Shown one piece after another: positions 61,311 through 64,000 of a stretch of DNA of 64,000 nucleotides. Made by a program: the position numbers and the translations under genes. Below the pieces are notes generated by a model, which searched no databases, was not told where the DNA came from, and worked only from the letters and a program-made list of their open reading frames with translations. How positions within the stretch are numbered: the stretch's first letter is position 1; every line of letters starts with the position of its first letter. The stretch comes from Terebella lapidaria (taxonomy: Eukaryota; Annelida; Polychaeta; Terebellida; Terebellidae): the NCBI GenBank assembly GCA_949152475.1, contig OX424569.1, forward strand, positions 32,471,950 through 32,535,949. Reading direction: 5' to 3'.

Positions 61311-61419
61311 GAAATCAATAAACGCAGGGCTTCTAATAGACGCAGTCCTTTAATGGACGCAGGGTCTGGAAGGTAAGTGAAATCAATAAACAACCCTGCA
61401 TTTATTAGAAGTTTCATGG
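61311..61419 (-). mobile_element. MITE fragment, minus orientation
   Basis: The reverse complement (AAACTTCTAATAAATGCAGG ... TTTATTGATTTCA) aligns along its length with 63235-63345. It lacks the TACCGT terminus seen in the other copy, so it is truncated or diverged at the end. Confidence 0.68.
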
Positions 61420-63148
61420 CATCTTTTATTTTAATTGAACAACACATTTGTTCGAAAGACAACTACTTTGAAGCAAAAGCACAAGTTCATAAAAATCGAG
61501 TGAGCAGAATAAAAAAATTGAATTTGACAAGTGAGATAATGTGTTAATGTCCGTTCATTTAGTATAGTCGCCAAAGTATTGGATCATACCGAGGAGAATG
61601 AGACAAGCTGTGCTCTCAAACGAACTTTAAAGTAGGAACGGGATCTAAACCAAACTGATTTGGCGGGTCGAATATTTTTGAGAACAACAATCTTCGAACA
61701 AAGTCGATGCTTTGTGTTTTCTTATGGAGATTTAACATGTGAAGCCGATAGCCGTGTTCAGGGCTGCACTGGGACAGAGCCGACTGACCAGCTCAGCGCA
61801 CTTCGGTGGGGACCTTCCAAAAAAATGCCCTAACACCATTACGGGCGTGACCACAATATATAGGGCCCAGGTTGTCAACAATATTTGTAGTGTTTGTGGT
61901 CAACAACATTCACAGAATAACCGACAGGTACGAACTATGAATGTGAGTATAAATAATGTATATTACATAACGAATCGTACAGAAATGTTCAATAGATGAA
62001 ATGATTTGACCTAAATGCAACAATATGTTGGTTCCAAACCTAAAATGTGCACCACTATCATCTAGCTCCGTTTGTTGTAGGGCCAATTATAGCGTAAGTT
62101 CAATTCCGCATATGGTTGCAGTAATTGTCTGAAGAATTCGACTTGGTCATGTCAAAGATAAAAATTGAATAACGAAATTTCCATGTCGAAGATGGAAATA
62201 GATGTTGAACGTAGAGTATCATGTCTGTTAGTACATGGACATACCCCGAAAGTTGCAGAAATATTAGTGTGAAGTTTATTTGTTATTGAAGCTCCAGAAA
62301 AATCCCCAAACGAGGTCTGCGTCATTCAGGCCGAACGATTTTGATGGCTGGAATATTGATACAATATTTATTTGGATTATGAGTGACATTTTGAACGAGA
62401 AAATGATGTTTATATTTTGTTGAATGACGGGAAATCAGGAGAGACATCTCATTGAATGATATGACTGAACCATCGTGATTAAAATATCTGCACGTTACTT
62501 CCTTTCAATTGCAAGGTTCCCTCGATTTCATTCATGTGTCTGTTAATCTCCCGAATTGAGTTCGTACTTTACTCTGGTTATGTGATTGTACACGAACTGT
62601 TGAGAGCATCGTATTGCCTCTCTCGTCGTGTGCTATACCAGTATGGGCGTATGACATATCATGCGTATCCGATAGTAGGTGTTCTTCGGTTGCTTGTGAG
62701 TCTTTCTTTTTGTATTTCAGTTGATTTATTCGGTTAAAAAATGACACAGCACAAAATGCTAAGCTGTGTGGTATGAGATGACTTAAACAACCAGAATAAC
62801 ACCGACGAGTGAATACATTCATTTCTGTTATGGTCCCAAAAAGAAAAGAAAATGAGTAGATGAGTAGATGTTTCTATTGAATACATTACTTGGTAAATGG
62901 TTTATAGGAGCACAATAAGAAATACGATTACTTATACATGTGGTAGGCCTAATTGAGTATCCGACCAGATTGAGAAAACGACACCATTACACACCAAGTT
63001 TACTCGGAAAGAATAGTGTTGTGCTCGGAATACAACGCAGGGTTCGAGTGACCTCGTCATGCTGAGATCCAATGGTAAGAAAATCCGTGGATGATTCGTT
63101 ATGACACTTATTCTGCCAATTGCGCAACAGTGAGGGACACCCGAAAAC

Positions 63149-63191
63149 GAGTTCCAAGTTCCAAGTTCCGAGTTCCAAGTTCCAAGTTCCG
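63149..63191. repeat. GTTCCAA microsatellite
   Basis: About six copies of an AGTTCCA-type 7-8-bp unit in tandem. Confidence 0.85.
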
Positions 63192-63234
63192 CGTTTAAAG
63201 TTCTAAGAGAAAGGTGTCGTCGGTGTTCAGTCAA

Positions 63235-63345
63235 TACCGTAAAACTTCTAATGAACGCCCGGGCGTCTATTGATTTCAGTTACACTCTAGACCCGGCGTC
63301 TATTAGAACCCGGCGTTTATTAGAACCGGCGTTTATTGATTTCAG
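63235..63345 (+). mobile_element. MITE fragment with TACCGTAAAACTTC terminus
   Basis: It begins TACCGTAAAACTTC and contains repeated GGCGTCTATTAGAA and GGCGTTTATTGATTTCAG motifs. No matching right terminus is present downstream, so the element is incomplete. TACCG-type ends recall the nested element at 41034-41566. Confidence 0.65.
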
Positions 63346-63920
63346 TCGTTGTGTGGACCTGGCATTCATTGGAATTGCCGAGGCCTGAGTTACGATATGA
63401 CAAATCGGACGACAGTTTAGATATTAAAAGCTGGAAATTCCCGACTGGGACGCGTTGACGTTGTCGATATTAGTATCTATACGTTGCTATGTTACACAAT
63501 GTACCTACATAGACCCGGCGTGCAGGGACGTCACCAGAACGACACCACGACGCACGTGCGTACACTTTCTTTCCAGAAAAACAAAAATAACATAAAAGAA
63601 AAAAAATCGGAGTGACCGAACGCGATCTTGGCTAGACCTATCGGCTGGATGACGTTTTAGAACCGTCAAACAATCTTCGGCCAATCACAGCGCAGCTATT
63701 TATTGTACACCATGTGGTCCGCCAAAGAAAAAGCGCGGGAAAACTGATAGCCACACATATATTACCTGGGTAGGTTCAAATATTTATTTTCAGTGCTGAC
63801 ATGTGAAAATATAGTGTCGGACTGATACACAATATTGTCGGCATACAATTGCGGTGTTTAAATTATCGATATTTCTATACCAAGCCGATGGCCAGCTACA
63901 CTCGGATTTATTTTATTTAA

Positions 63921-64000
63921 AGCAGCTGCCTTCGAATGTATGCAATATTTTCTTCAAAACTAAATCGTAGTGCAACACATCTAATACAAGATAATAAAAC
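63921..64000. mobile_element. Foldback MITE, TTAA-flanked, copy 2 (truncated by window edge)
   Basis: The 80 bases starting at AGCAGCTGCC match the left arm of the 15964-16514 element with only two or three differences, and TTAA (63917-63920) again flanks the end. The rest lies outside the window. Confidence 0.85.

Larger units (their letters stand above)
60954..63900. other. Non-coding region at the right end
   Basis: No gene recognised. It contains two inverse copies of one MITE fragment (61311-61419 and 63235-63345), an 8-bp microsatellite (63149-63191) and a possible CCAAT/E2F-type promoter cluster near 63681-63742. Confidence 0.45.

Overview
The window is eukaryotic nuclear DNA from an animal, most likely a marine invertebrate. 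It is AT-rich outside exons, has GT-AG introns, encodes a metazoan-type kelch-like gene and an immunoglobulin-superfamily receptor gene, and is crowded with short inverted-repeat transposons. The 8-mer TACATGTA is strikingly common. I cannot fix the phylum from sequence alone; a lophotrochozoan (mollusc, brachiopod, annelid) or an invertebrate deuterostome would fit.

Layout. 1-3524 (minus strand): the 5' part of a Ty3/gypsy-type LTR retrotransposon. It has an LTR, a primer-binding site, an intact long gag, and the start of pol (protease) in the -1 frame, reached through a canonical slippery heptamer directly before the gag stop. 4305-6852: a hAT-like DNA transposon with a perfect 8-bp target duplication, carrying a decayed minus-strand coding region and a nested solo LTR with its own target duplication. 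6853-16994: gene-poor DNA with two foldback elements and one well-formed orphan exon candidate. 16995-29530: an old, diverged tandem duplication of about 6 kb per copy, with a hAT-like MITE present only in the second copy. 29530-46758: non-coding DNA rich in minisatellites, foldback elements and two related palindromic elements (33585-33927 and 40511-42236) that share TACGG termini and 6-bp target duplications; the larger carries a third TAC-ended element nested inside it.

46762-52543 (plus strand): a nine-exon gene for a 657-residue type I membrane protein with a signal peptide, four Ig domains, a Thr/Glu-rich stalk, one membrane helix and a 66-residue tail. The reading frame is continuous across all eight introns. 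56060-60503 (plus strand): a six-exon kelch-like gene (BTB, BACK, six kelch blades; 677 residues), a predicted Cullin-3 adaptor. Its second intron holds a hAT-like element built of a ~193-bp tandem repeat. 60504-64000: non-coding, with dispersed MITE copies and the start of a second copy of the 15964-16514 foldback element.

The two host genes lie on the same strand about 3.5 kb apart and show no sign of functional linkage. The most distinctive content is the transposon landscape: at least nine inverted-repeat elements, several with readable target duplications and nesting order, plus a transposon-encoded protein family that I recognise only as a recurrent uncharacterised invertebrate family.
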